Shown here: in pieces, positions 53,540-61,854 of the stretch | Layout of the letters: the number at the start of each line of letters is the position of its first letter | Numbering within the stretch: position 1 is the first letter of the stretch | Source of the DNA: Casimicrobium huifangae | GTDB taxonomy: Bacteria; Pseudomonadota; Gammaproteobacteria; Burkholderiales; Casimicrobiaceae | NCBI RefSeq assembly: GCF_009746125.1 | Contig: NZ_CP041352.1 | Span: 461,847-525,846 of the forward strand | Direction: 5' to 3' | DNA: 64,000 nt | The notes under the pieces: generated by a model | The model's database searches: none | What the model was told of the DNA's origin: nothing | What the model saw: the letters and a program-made list of their open reading frames with translations, nothing else | Made by a program: the position numbers and the translations under genes

Positions 53540-56500
53540 TCACATACTCCTCCGATACTGCCCCCCCACCTCAAACAGTGCGTCGGTGATCTGACCTAGC
53601 GAGCAGACCTTCACGGCCTCCATCAGTTCGGCGAAGACGTTACCGCCGTTGATGGCGGTTTGTTTGAGCTTGGCGAGGGCGGCGGGAGCGGCGCTGGCGT
53701 GTTTGGTGTGGAAATCGGCCAGGCGCTTCAACTGGCTCTGCTTTTCTTCGTCGGTGGAGCGGGCGAGCTCCAGCGTCTCGGGAACCGCATCGCCATGCGG
53801 GTTGCGGAAGGTGTTGACGCCGATGATCGGGTACGAGCCGTCGTGTTTCTTGTGCTCGTAGAACATGGACTCTTCCTGAATCTTGCCGCGCTGGTAGCCC
53901 GTCTCCATCGCGCCGAGCACGCCGCCGCGCTCGCTGATGGCTTCGAACTCGCGCAGCACGGCCTCCTCAACGAGGTCGGTCAGTTCGTCGATGATGAACG
54001 CACCCTGATTCGGGTTCTCGTTCTTGGCCAGGCCCCATTCGCGGTTGATGATGAGCTGGATCGCCATTGCGCGGCGCACTGATTCCTCGGTGGGCGTGGT
54101 GATCGCTTCGTCAAAGGCGTTGGTGTGCAGTGAGTTGCAGTTGTCGTAGACGGCGATCAGCGCCTGCAGCGTGGTGCGAATGTCGTTGAACTGAATCTCC
54201 TGCGCATGCAGGCTGCGGCCACTGGTCTGGATGTGATATTTGAGCTTCTGGCTGCGGTCGTTGGCGCCGTATTTCTCACGCATCGCCACCGCCCAGATGC
54301 GGCGCGCCACGCGGCCGAGCACGGTGTATTCCGGGTCCATGCCGTTGCTGAAGAAGAACGACAGGTTCGGCGCGAAGTCATCAATGTGCATGCCGCGGGC
54401 GAGGTAGGCCTCCACAAACGTGAAGCCGTTCGACAGCGTGAACGCGAGCTGCGAGATCGGGTTGGCCCCGGCCTCGGCGATGTGATAGCCGCTGATCGAC
54501 ACCGAGTAGAAATTGCGCACCTTGTTCTGCACAAAATACTGCTGGATGTCACCCATCACCTTGAGCGAGAACTCGGTCGAGAAGATGCAGGTGTTCTGGC
54601 CCTGGTCTTCCTTCAGGATGTCCGCCTGCACCGTGCCGCGTACGTTCTCCAGCGTCCACGCCTTGATCTTGGCCAGCTCGTCGTCGGTCGGTGGCCGGCT
54701 GTTGTCAGCACGGAACTTGGTGAGCTGCTGCTCCATCGCGGTGTTCATGAAGAACGCGAGGATCGTCGGCGCCGGGCCGTTGATGGTCATCGACACCGAC
54801 GTGTTCGGCGCACAAAGGTCAAAGCCGTCGTAGAGCACTTTCATGTCCTCGACGGTGGCGATCGACACGCCCGAGTTGCCCACCTTGCCGTAGATGTCGG
54901 GGCGGATCGCCGGGTCGTTGCCGTACAGCGTAACGCTGTCGAACGCTGTGGACAGGCGCTTGGCAGGCATGCCCTCAGATACTTTCTTGAAGCGGCGGTT
55001 GGTGCGGAAGGCATCGCCCTCGCCCGCGAACATGCGCGTCGGGTCCTCGTTCTCACGCTTGAAGGCGAACACGCCCGCCGTGAACGGGAAGCTGCCGGGG
55101 ACGTTTTCCTTCAATTGCCACTTGAGGATTTCACCCTCGTCCTCGTAGCGCGGCAGCACCACCTTGCGGATTTTGGTGCCGGAGAGTGACGTGTAGGTGA
55201 GGCCGGTGCGAATTTCCTTGTCGCGGATCTTCACGATGTACTCGTCGCCAGTGTAGCTGGCGACGGTTTGTGGCCACATATCGAGGAGCTTCTTGGCGCG
55301 CGGGTCGAGCGCCTGCGTCTTGTGTTCGATCAGCGTGTCGATGGTCGCCGGTACGGCGTCCTTGCACTCGATCAGCATGCGCTTTGTGGCGGCAAGCTGC
55401 TGCCGTTCCCGCGCAATCCGCGCCTGGCCGTCCGTCCAGCGGTGATAGCCGCGTACCGTGTCGGCAATCTCGGCAAGGTAGCGCGCGCGCGGGGCTGGCA
55501 CGATGGCATGCGTCTGCGAGGACGCATGCGTGGTGACCGGCGCCAGCTTGCCTGCCGCCAGTTTCAAAGCGCCTTTCGACTTTGCCACCAGCACTGGAGC
55601 GACCGCTTGATACAGCGCCGTCACGCCGTCATCGGCGAAGCGGCTGGCCATGGTGCCGAACACCGGCATCTGGTCTGGCGAAGTGTTCCACGCCTCCTTG
55701 TTGCGCTGCACCTGCTTGCGCACGTCACGCAGCGCATCCTGCGCGCCCTTGCGGTCGAACTTGTTGATGGCAACGAAATCCGCGAAGTCGAGCATGTCGA
55801 TCTTCTCGAGCTGGCTGGCAGCACCGAACTCGGGGGTCATTACGTAAAGCGTCGCGTCAACATGCGGCACGATGGCTGCGTCGCCCTGACCGATGCCGGA
55901 GGTTTCGACAAAGATCGCGTCGAAGCCGGAGAGCTTGCAGGCTGCGATGGCGTCTGGCAGCGCTTTCGAGATTTCCGAACCACCGGAATCGCGCGTCGCC
56001 AGTGATCGCATGTAGACGTTGCCGTGATTGATCGCGTTCATGCGGATGCGATCGCCCAGCAGTGCGCCGCCCGATTTGCGGCGCGACGGATCGATCGAAA
56101 TGATGGCGATCTTCAGCGCGTCGTTCTGGTCAATGCGGAAGCGGCGTACCAGCTCGTCGGTGAGTGAGGACTTGCCGGCACCGCCGGTGCCGGTGATGCC
56201 CAGCGTGGGCGTGGTCTTTGTCGCGACGGCATCGTGCAGCGCTTTCAGTGTGGCGGCGTCCACGGCGCCTGCTTCGAGCAAGGTGACCCAGCGGGCCAGC
56301 GCGTTGCGATCGCCGGATTTCAACGCATCAAGCGTCAATGGCTTCTCGGCGAGGTTCTGGTCGCAGGCGGCGATCATGTCGTTGATCATGCCCTGCAATC
56401 CGAGCCTCGCGCCGTCCTCGGGCGAGAAGATGCGCGCTACGCCGTAGGCATGCAGCTCCTTGATCTCCGCCGGCACGATGACGCCACCGCCACCGCCGAA

Positions 56501-56803
56501 CACCTTGATGTGGCTGGCGCCGGCCTCCTTCAGCATGTCGATCATGTACTTGAAATATTCGACGTGCCCGCCCTGATAGCTGGAGAGCGCAATGCCGTGG
56601 GCGTCTTCCTGCAACGCGGCGTCGACTACCTCTTTCACGCTACGGTTGTGGCCGAGATGGATGACCTCGCAGCCGGAGCCCTGCAGGATGCGGCGCATGA
56701 TGTTGATCGACGCATCGTGCCCGTCAAACAGACTGGCCGCAGTGACAAAGCGCACCTTGTTCTTCGGTTTGTAGACGAGATGCTTGGTGTCGAGATTGGA
56801 CAT
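53540..56803 (-). CDS. icmF: Fused isobutyryl-CoA mutase IcmF
   Basis: A 1087-residue adenosylcobalamin-dependent mutase from ATG 56803 with GAGG upstream. The N-terminal B12-binding domain (residues ~15-150) has [17 protein letters not shown] with the cobalt-ligating His, and [15 protein letters not shown] MeaB-like G-protein chaperone domain (~200-500) contains [18 protein letters not shown] and [13 protein letters not shown]-type residues ([17 protein letters not shown]). The C-terminal catalytic TIM barrel has [13 protein letters not shown] and NTCIFSTEF. This order is the IcmF architecture, distinct from methylmalonyl-CoA mutase. It interconverts isobutyryl- and n-butyryl-CoA; related IcmFs also take pivalyl- or isovaleryl-CoA. 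A palindromic operator candidate lies 58 bp upstream. Confidence 0.96.
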   Translation of the reverse strand: MSNLDTKHLVYKPKNKVRFVTAASLFDGHDASINIMRRILQGSGCEVIHLGHNRSVKEVVDAALQEDAHGIALSSYQGGHVEYFKYMIDMLKEAGASHIKVFGGGGGVIVPAEIKELHAYGVARIFSPEDGARLGLQGMINDMIAACDQNLAEKPLTLDALKSGDRNALARWVTLLEAGAVDAATLKALHDAVATKTTPTLGITGTGGAGKSSLTDELVRRFRIDQNDALKIAIISIDPSRRKSGGALLGDRIRMNAINHGNVYMRSLATRDSGGSEISKALPDAIAACKLSGFDAIFVETSGIGQGDAAIVPHVDATLYVMTPEFGAASQLEKIDMLDFADFVAINKFDRKGAQDALRDVRKQVQRNKEAWNTSPDQMPVFGTMASRFADDGVTALYQAVAPVLVAKSKGALKLAAGKLAPVTTHASSQTHAIVPAPRARYLAEIADTVRGYHRWTDGQARIARERQQLAATKRMLIECKDAVPATIDTLIEHKTQALDPRAKKLLDMWPQTVASYTGDEYIVKIRDKEIRTGLTYTSLSGTKIRKVVLPRYEDEGEILKWQLKENVPGSFPFTAGVFAFKRENEDPTRMFAGEGDAFRTNRRFKKVSEGMPAKRLSTAFDSVTLYGNDPAIRPDIYGKVGNSGVSIATVEDMKVLYDGFDLCAPNTSVSMTINGPAPTILAFFMNTAMEQQLTKFRADNSRPPTDDELAKIKAWTLENVRGTVQADILKEDQGQNTCIFSTEFSLKVMGDIQQYFVQNKVRNFYSVSISGYHIAEAGANPISQLAFTLSNGFTFVEAYLARGMHIDDFAPNLSFFFSNGMDPEYTVLGRVARRIWAVAMREKYGANDRSQKLKYHIQTSGRSLHAQEIQFNDIRTTLQALIAVYDNCNSLHTNAFDEAITTPTEESVRRAMAIQLIINREWGLAKNENPNQGAFIIDELTDLVEEAVLREFEAISERGGVLGAMETGYQRGKIQEESMFYEHKKHDGSYPIIGVNTFRNPHGDAVPETLELARSTDEEKQSQLKRLADFHTKHASAAPAALAKLKQTAINGGNVFAELMEAVKVCSLGQITDALFEVGGQYRRSM

Positions 56804-56860
56804 GCGTTCCTCCATCGGCCCGGCTCGGCCCGTTTGCCCGAAATTGTCGCAGAAAACCGG

Positions 56861-56888
56861 CACAAGTTGACGTTAACGTCAACTTGTG
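56861..56888. promoter_or_regulatory. Perfect 28-bp palindrome, candidate operator of icmF
   Basis: The centre is TTGACGTTAACGTCAA, with CACAAG/CTTGTG as outer arms. It is perfectly symmetric and lies 58 bp upstream of the icmF start. Similar ACGT-type palindromes are operators for regulators of branched-chain and fatty-acid catabolism in proteobacteria (LiuR/PsrA/FadR types). The exact regulator is not shown by the sequence. Confidence 0.7.
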
Positions 56889-56934
56889 TGGACGCTGCCG
56901 CTTGCGTATCGTGCGGTTCGCAGCCTGATCGAAC

Positions 56935-56948
56935 TTGATCGATGTCAG
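56935..56948 (+). promoter_or_regulatory. Degenerate FNR-type site upstream of usp
   Basis: TTGAT-CGAT-GTCAG; the left half is consensus and the right differs from ATCAA at two or three positions. It lies about 135 bp before the usp ATG. The nearby Crp/Fnr gene and the perfect site at 61805 make it plausible. Confidence 0.35.
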
Positions 56949-57076
56949 GGTATGCGCCAGGCCACAGTGGACGCCGTGGCTCACCACACGGATCGTTGTT
57001 CTACGTCAATGGGCAACGCCCGCAGTGGGGCCACATTACGCCCTGTACCAATAACTCATCGCAACAGGAGTCCTCC

Positions 57077-57544
57077 ATGTTCAAGAAGATTTTGATCCCC
57101 GTCGATGGCTCTGATCTCTCGCTGCGGGCGGCCGCAACCGGTGTTCAGCTCGCCAAGGAAGTGGGTGCACAGGTGGTGTTCCTGCATGGCATGGCGCCGT
57201 ATATCGCGCCCTATGCGGCCGAGATTTCGATGGTCGACGACAAGACGCAGATCGCGTTTGAGAAAAGCGTCACGGACGGCAGCAGCAAGATGCTTGCGGA
57301 CGCCAAGAAGATTGCCGACGCGGCAGGTGTGGCCTGCGAGACGGCCCATGCCGTCAGTTCACGTCCCGAGATGCTCATCGAGAAGACCGTCCATGACAAG
57401 GGTTGCGACCTGGTGGTGATCGCCACACACGGACGCGGTGCGGTCGGCCGCTTCGTGATGGGCAGCGTGACCAGCCGTCTGCTGCCGATTTCGTCCGTGC
57501 CGGTGCTGGTTTACCGCGACGCCACGATGGCGAAAGACGCCTAG
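57077..57544 (+). CDS. Universal stress protein (UspA family)
   Basis: A 155-residue single-domain Usp from ATG 57077 with CAGGAG upstream. It starts MFKKILIPVDGSDLSLRAAA and has the ATP-binding loop GRGAVGRFVMGSVTSRLLPI followed by VPVLVY, matching the G-x2-G-x9-G-S/T rule. Such proteins are often induced in stationary phase or under low oxygen. It lies between icmF (divergent) and a Crp/Fnr-type gene. Two GC hairpins follow at 57559-57607. Confidence 0.95.
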   Translation: MFKKILIPVDGSDLSLRAAATGVQLAKEVGAQVVFLHGMAPYIAPYAAEISMVDDKTQIAFEKSVTDGSSKMLADAKKIADAAGVACETAHAVSSRPEMLIEKTVHDKGCDLVVIATHGRGAVGRFVMGSVTSRLLPISSVPVLVYRDATMAKDA

Positions 57545-57558
57545 ATTCCCGTTCATCC

Positions 57559-57607
57559 GGCGCGATTCCATCGCGCCGCCCACGGCCCGCGCCGGACTCC
57601 GCGGGCC
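57559..57607 (+). terminator. Two GC-rich hairpins after usp
   Basis: GGCGCGAT-TCC-ATCGCGCC (57559-57577), then GGCCCGCG ... CGCGGGCC (57584-57607). No U-tract is present; likely pausing or rho-assisted termination. The remaining ~120 bp before the Crp/Fnr gene hold only its promoter region, which I cannot resolve. Confidence 0.55.
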
Positions 57608-57729
57608 ACCCCCTCTGCATCCACCTCACGGAATGGTTGTTACAAACCGTTACCGAGCGTTCATCAATGGTTTGCAGACGGCGGAGATAGTTGATTCATG
57701 CCAGATCGGTATGCAATCAGGAGTCAGTC

Positions 57730-58455
57730 ATGCAGTCACACATTCAACCAGTCACGCAGCAGTTCCGCGTCGGTAACACGGGTCTGATGGCTGCCTCACG
57801 CAACGCGTCGCGCGACGCCGTGCTGGAGCAGGTTGTCGCTCTCGGCCGTGCCCGCGTCGTTACCGAAGGCACAGCGATCCATCGTGCCGGTGATCCTTTC
57901 CGTTCAGTCTTCTTTGTCAAATCGGGTGCCGCCAAGCGGATGCTGATCCAGGAAGACGGTCGTGAGCAGATTCTCGGCTTCCCGATGCCGGGCGACATCG
58001 TTGGCATGGAAGCGATTGACGCCGGCGTACACACGACGACGGTGATTGCACTTGACCTCTGTGCCGTGGTGGAAATTCCGTTTGAAGCCATCGAGGCGCT
58101 TGCGGCAGAAAACCCGGCTGTGTCCCGCTTCCTGTATCACCGCATGAGTGCTGCGCTGCGTGACGAGCACGGCTGGCTGGCTGCGCTTGGCCTGCTCAAT
58201 GCCGACGAACGCGTCGCTGCGTTCCTGCTTGATCTGTCGCAACGCTTCTCGGCGCGTGGTTTCTCGGCCCGCCGCTTCATGTTGCGCATGACGCGTGCCG
58301 AAATCGGCAGCTTCCTTGGTCTGACGCTGGAAACTGTCAGCCGCGTGTTCTCGCGCTTCCAGAAGCTTGGTTTGCTCAAGGTGACACGTCGCGACATCGA
58401 GTTGCTCGACATGGACGCGCTGGCATCACTGGCGCATTCGCAAACGATGAACTGA
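57730..58455 (+). CDS. Crp/Fnr-family regulator without N-terminal Fe-S cysteines
   Basis: A 241-residue regulator from ATG 57730 with CAGGAG 7 bp upstream. A cNMP-like sensor domain (FVKSGAAKRMLIQEDGREQI ... GFPMPGDIVGMEAID) precedes the Crp-type HTH with the FNR-like recognition segment ETVSRVFSRFQKLGLLKV (E-x-x-S-R), so it should recognise TTGAT-N4-ATCAA. The Cys cluster of oxygen-sensing FNR is missing: the N-terminal 100 residues contain none, and the only Cys is in DLCAVVE. It therefore resembles FixK/DNR more than FNR. A consensus site exists at 61805-61818 and a weaker one at 56935. Confidence 0.9.
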   Translation: MQSHIQPVTQQFRVGNTGLMAASRNASRDAVLEQVVALGRARVVTEGTAIHRAGDPFRSVFFVKSGAAKRMLIQEDGREQILGFPMPGDIVGMEAIDAGVHTTTVIALDLCAVVEIPFEAIEALAAENPAVSRFLYHRMSAALRDEHGWLAALGLLNADERVAAFLLDLSQRFSARGFSARRFMLRMTRAEIGSFLGLTLETVSRVFSRFQKLGLLKVTRRDIELLDMDALASLAHSQTMN

Positions 58456-58462
58456 TTGTTGA

Positions 58463-58485
58463 CCCCGGCAACTGTGCTGCCGGGG
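58463..58485. terminator. Bidirectional terminator-like hairpin
   Basis: CCCCGGCA, loop ACTGTGC, TGCCGGGG between the convergent Crp/Fnr and kinase genes. Strong stem without a long U-run. Confidence 0.6.
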
Positions 58486-58489
58486 CTGA

Positions 58490-60553
58490 CTACCGCTTGC
58501 CGTCGGGCTCGTCTGACAGCACTTTGCGGACCGCCTGTCCAAGCTGGTCGCGAGAGTAGGGCTTGCGCAGAAAGGCGATTTCGTCATTGAGTCCGAGCTG
58601 CAGCGGCAGCGCACTCTTTGCGTAGCCTGAGGCGTAGAGCACACGCAGGTCGGGCTTGATTTTCTGCAGTGACGCCGCAACGCGCGGGCCGGTTTCATCG
58701 CCTTGCAGGACGACATCAGTGAACAGCAGTGCGATGTCCGGGTGCGCGCGCACTCGGGTGCTCGCCGTGCGACGGTTGGTCGCAGTGAATGCGCGATAAC
58801 CCAGGGACTGCAGGAAGCGCACGGCAACCGCCAGGACATCGGGATCGTCCTCGACCACCAGCACTGTCTCGTTGCCAGCGAGGGAGGCAGTAGCCTTGCG
58901 TGATGATGGGTCGCGATGCAGCGATATCCCCTCGGCTACTGGCAAGAACAGATTGATGGTCGTTCCCACACCAATTTCGCTGTATGCGGTGACGTGTCCG
59001 GCGCTTTGTTTGGCAAAGCCATAGACCATGCTGAGCCCGAGCCCGCTGCCTTTGCCGACGGCCTTTGTCGTGTAGAAGGGCTCGAATGCACGCGCCAGGG
59101 TTTCGCGCGACATACCAGTGCCGGTGTCGGAGACACTGAGCCGTACATACCTGCCAGCCCTCAGATCGTCGGTTTCGTCGGCACCGCCGCCTTCGAGCAC
59201 CACTTCGCTGGCTTCGATACCCAGCTTGCCACCTGCGGGCATGGCGTCGCGGGCATTGACGGCGAGATTGAGCAACGCCGTCTCCAGTTGTCCGCTGTCT
59301 GCCAGCGCCAGCGGAAGCTCGGGATCGGTCGTTACGATGATTTCAATGTTGGGCCCGAGGGTCCTTGCCAGCAGGTCGCGGAATGCCGACAACAGCTCAG
59401 GGATGCGTATCGGCGCCGGCAACAAGGTCTGGCGCCGGGAAAATGCGAGCAGCTTGCCGGTGAGCTCTGCACCACGCCGCGCCGCGCGGTGCGCCGAGGC
59501 GATGGCACGTTGCGCGAACGGGTCGGGCAGTGCCATGTCTTCCAGGATTTGCAGGTTGCCGGAGATCACCGTCAGCAAATTGTTGAAATCGTGGGCGACA
59601 CCACCGGTCAGCTGGCCGAGCGATTCAAGCCGTTGCGACATCAAGAGCTTGTCTTCAACTTCCGCACGTTGCAACGCGTTGGAGGCGATGTTGGCGATCG
59701 CTTCAAGAAAAGCAATGTCGTCGGTGGCAAAGTGATGTGGTGTGCGCGACGCAGCGACCAGCACGCTATGGTGATCGGCGCGGTCACCGATCGCCGCCAG
59801 CATTAGTGAGCGCATGCCGGCGTTGATGAGATCGGGCCAGATACTGATGTTGCTGGTCTGGACATCACCGACCAGTGCTGGCGCTCCCGAGCGCAGAATC
59901 GAACCACACAACAATGCGTCGGTATCGGTCACAACAAAACCGAGCAGTGGCGCGGCCAGCGGTCCAGCGGCGCTAGTGCAGGTTGCGGTGTTGGCGCCAG
60001 GCGCCTTGCGCAACAGCAGCACCGCATCGGCCGCCAGAGGCGGCGCGGCCAATTGCGTCGCCTGATCGCCAATCGCGTCGAAGTGCCGCTCACGCAGCGC
60101 AAGCTGGCTGATCCGGGTGAGCGCCTTCGCCCGCTCGAGCTCGCGCTCCTTCTGACGAGCGAGCAGTCGGTCAGTGACGTCCCGCATGGTCACGATGACC
60201 TCGGTGCCCGACGAAGTTTGGGTCGGTGCCAGGGATATCTCGACGGGGAACTCGCGACCACTCAGCTTGATGGCACGCAGCGTGCGGCCGACCCCCATTG
60301 GTCGCCGCAATTTCTGTGCAACGAACTGTTCTCGCAGGGGAACATGCGCCCGCCGTGATGACATCGGGATCAGGCGCTCGACCGGAAGCCCGTGCAACTC
60401 GCCCGGAGCGGCATCAAGCAGATGTTCGGCCTCCGCGTTGTTGAGCCGGATACGCCCGGCAGCGTCAACTACCAGAATGGCATCGGGCGCAAAGTCAAAC
60501 AGTGCCTTGTACAGGTCGCCGGGCGCTGGGGCGGCGTTGGGTGCGCGTTTCAT
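58490..60553 (-). CDS. PAS-GAF hybrid histidine kinase
   Basis: A 687-residue kinase with no membrane segment seen. A PAS domain (~15-130; LYKALFDFAPDAILVVDAAG) is followed by a GAF-like domain (~160-310; LTRISQLALRERHFDAIGDQ ... FLEAIANIASNALQ). The kinase core has the H-box GGVAHDFNNLLTVISGN, N-box LLNLAVNARDAMP, G-boxes DTGTGMSRE and GKGSGLGLSMVYGF. A C-terminal receiver begins VLVVEDDPDVLAV with Asp in LLFTDVVLQGDE and Lys in FLRKPYSRD. The partner OmpR-type regulator overlaps its start by four bases. A cytosolic redox, gas or metabolite signal is likely. Confidence 0.93.
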   Translation of the reverse strand: MKRAPNAAPAPGDLYKALFDFAPDAILVVDAAGRIRLNNAEAEHLLDAAPGELHGLPVERLIPMSSRRAHVPLREQFVAQKLRRPMGVGRTLRAIKLSGREFPVEISLAPTQTSSGTEVIVTMRDVTDRLLARQKERELERAKALTRISQLALRERHFDAIGDQATQLAAPPLAADAVLLLRKAPGANTATCTSAAGPLAAPLLGFVVTDTDALLCGSILRSGAPALVGDVQTSNISIWPDLINAGMRSLMLAAIGDRADHHSVLVAASRTPHHFATDDIAFLEAIANIASNALQRAEVEDKLLMSQRLESLGQLTGGVAHDFNNLLTVISGNLQILEDMALPDPFAQRAIASAHRAARRGAELTGKLLAFSRRQTLLPAPIRIPELLSAFRDLLARTLGPNIEIIVTTDPELPLALADSGQLETALLNLAVNARDAMPAGGKLGIEASEVVLEGGGADETDDLRAGRYVRLSVSDTGTGMSRETLARAFEPFYTTKAVGKGSGLGLSMVYGFAKQSAGHVTAYSEIGVGTTINLFLPVAEGISLHRDPSSRKATASLAGNETVLVVEDDPDVLAVAVRFLQSLGYRAFTATNRRTASTRVRAHPDIALLFTDVVLQGDETGPRVAASLQKIKPDLRVLYASGYAKSALPLQLGLNDEIAFLRKPYSRDQLGQAVRKVLSDEPDGKR

Positions 60554-61290
60554 CGTTTGTGCGGTGTCGTTGCCAGCATGTAACCGGCGCCACGAACGGA
60601 CTTGATCAATCGCGGCTCCTTGCCGTTGTCGCCCAGCTTTTTGCGCAGGCGACCGATCTGCACGTCAATGGTGCGATCGAATGGCCCCGCGTCCCGGTGA
60701 TGTGTCCTCTGCAACAGCTGGTCACGGCTCAGGATGTGCCCTGCCTGTTCCAGCAGGACCAGCAGCAGCTCATACTCACCGGTGGTCAATGTGATCGGGT
60801 TGCCGCTGCGGTCGCGCAGCTCCCTGCGCTGGCGGTCGAGCACAAAATTGTCGAAGGCGATGGCATCAGCGGCATTGGTTTCACTCGCAGGGCTGACCGC
60901 CGGGGAGGCACCAGCCGCTGACCGGCGGCCAACGCTCCGGATGCGGGCCAACAGCTCGCGCAGCTCAAACGGCTTGGTCACGTAGTCGTCGGCTCCGATT
61001 TCGAGTCCGACAACACGGTCGATCATGTCGCCGCGTCCGGTAACCATCAGCAGGCCGCCATGCCAGTCCGCCCGCAGCCGGCGCGCGATGGCGAAACCGT
61101 CCTCGGCGCCGAGGTTAACGTCAAGCAGAATGACTTCCGGTGAGTGTTCGGCGATCTGCAGCCGCAGGCCGGCTTCGCTGCTCGCCTCAAACACCGCGAT
61201 ACCCTGTGAACCGAGGTAAGTAGACACAAGATCGCGAATATCTTCGTCGTCGTCGACGACAAGAACGCGGAGCGGCGATGAGCTGTTCAA
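60550..61290 (-). CDS. OmpR-family response regulator
   Basis: A 246-residue regulator. The receiver (VLVVDDDEDIRDLVSTYLGS; Asp in ILLDVNLGAEDG; Lys in YVTKPFELRELL) is followed by an OmpR-type winged helix (VLDRQRRELRDRSGNPITLT, HHRDAGPFDRTIDVQIGRLR). It overlaps the start of the downstream hybrid kinase by four bases (ATGA), so the pair is co-translated. The receiver-bearing kinase plus the regulator suggests a phosphorelay or an output-tuning arrangement. Confidence 0.95.
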   Translation of the reverse strand: MNSSSPLRVLVVDDDEDIRDLVSTYLGSQGIAVFEASSEAGLRLQIAEHSPEVILLDVNLGAEDGFAIARRLRADWHGGLLMVTGRGDMIDRVVGLEIGADDYVTKPFELRELLARIRSVGRRSAAGASPAVSPASETNAADAIAFDNFVLDRQRRELRDRSGNPITLTTGEYELLLVLLEQAGHILSRDQLLQRTHHRDAGPFDRTIDVQIGRLRKKLGDNGKEPRLIKSVRGAGYMLATTPHKR

Positions 61291-61367
61291 CGGATTGGGC
61301 GCAATACAGACGCGGGGAATGCGTCATTATGTCGCGCCGCAGCCGTAACCGGGATGGGCGGTTGCGC

Positions 61368-61751
61368 TCAGCTACGACTGGACGTTGCCCTAGTTTCGGC
61401 CTTTTGCTGGCAGGCCAGGCAGCGCCGGGCTGCGGGGTAGGCCAGCAGGCGCGGGTAGCCAATCGCTTCGCCGCAGGCCTCACAGACACCGTAAGTACCT
61501 TCGGCGATTTTTTCCAGCGCTGCGGAGGTGGCGGCAAGCTCGCGGGCATCACGCTCGGCGCGCGCCAGCAGGTCGTCCGATTCGGCATCTGCCGTCGCCC
61601 AGTCGGCATCGCTGCCGCCGGTAATTGACGTGTGGGTGCGATCATCGGCGTGCAGTTCGCTATCGAGCGTGGTCTGCAGCTGCCTTTCGTGCTGCTGCAG
61701 CAACTGCTTCAGATCATCAATTTGTCTTGTGGTGAGTGCAAACTGCGACAT
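61368..61751 (-). CDS. DksA/TraR-family zinc-finger protein
   Basis: A 127-residue protein. The coiled N-terminal half (LTTRQIDDLKQLLQQHERQL) is followed by the C4 zinc finger YGVCEACGEAIGYPRLLAYP and RRCLACQQ (C-x2-C ... C-x2-C), as in DksA-type regulators that bind RNA polymerase near its secondary channel. An FNR box centred 41.5 bp upstream of the predicted transcript start, a CATCAT -10-like element and the ribosome-binding site AGGCAGGAA suggest activation under low oxygen. Confidence 0.9.
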   Translation of the reverse strand: MSQFALTTRQIDDLKQLLQQHERQLQTTLDSELHADDRTHTSITGGSDADWATADAESDDLLARAERDARELAATSAALEKIAEGTYGVCEACGEAIGYPRLLAYPAARRCLACQQKAETRATSSRS

Positions 61752-61804
61752 ATCATCATTCCTGCCTTGGCCGCGAATGATGTGTCCGCCGCCTTCCGGT
61801 TGCC

Positions 61805-61818
61805 TTGATGGACATCAA
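61805..61818. promoter_or_regulatory. Perfect FNR/ANR/FixK-type box
   Basis: TTGAT-GGAC-ATCAA, an exact match to the consensus. It is in the 103-bp spacer between the leftward DksA-like gene and the rightward copper ATPase. Spacing fits class II activation of the DksA-like gene best; for the ATPase it would make an almost leaderless transcript unless its start lies elsewhere. Confidence 0.85.
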
Positions 61819-61854
61819 CACACGCGCGGCTAGCCAACTTTAGCCTTGTGTCCG

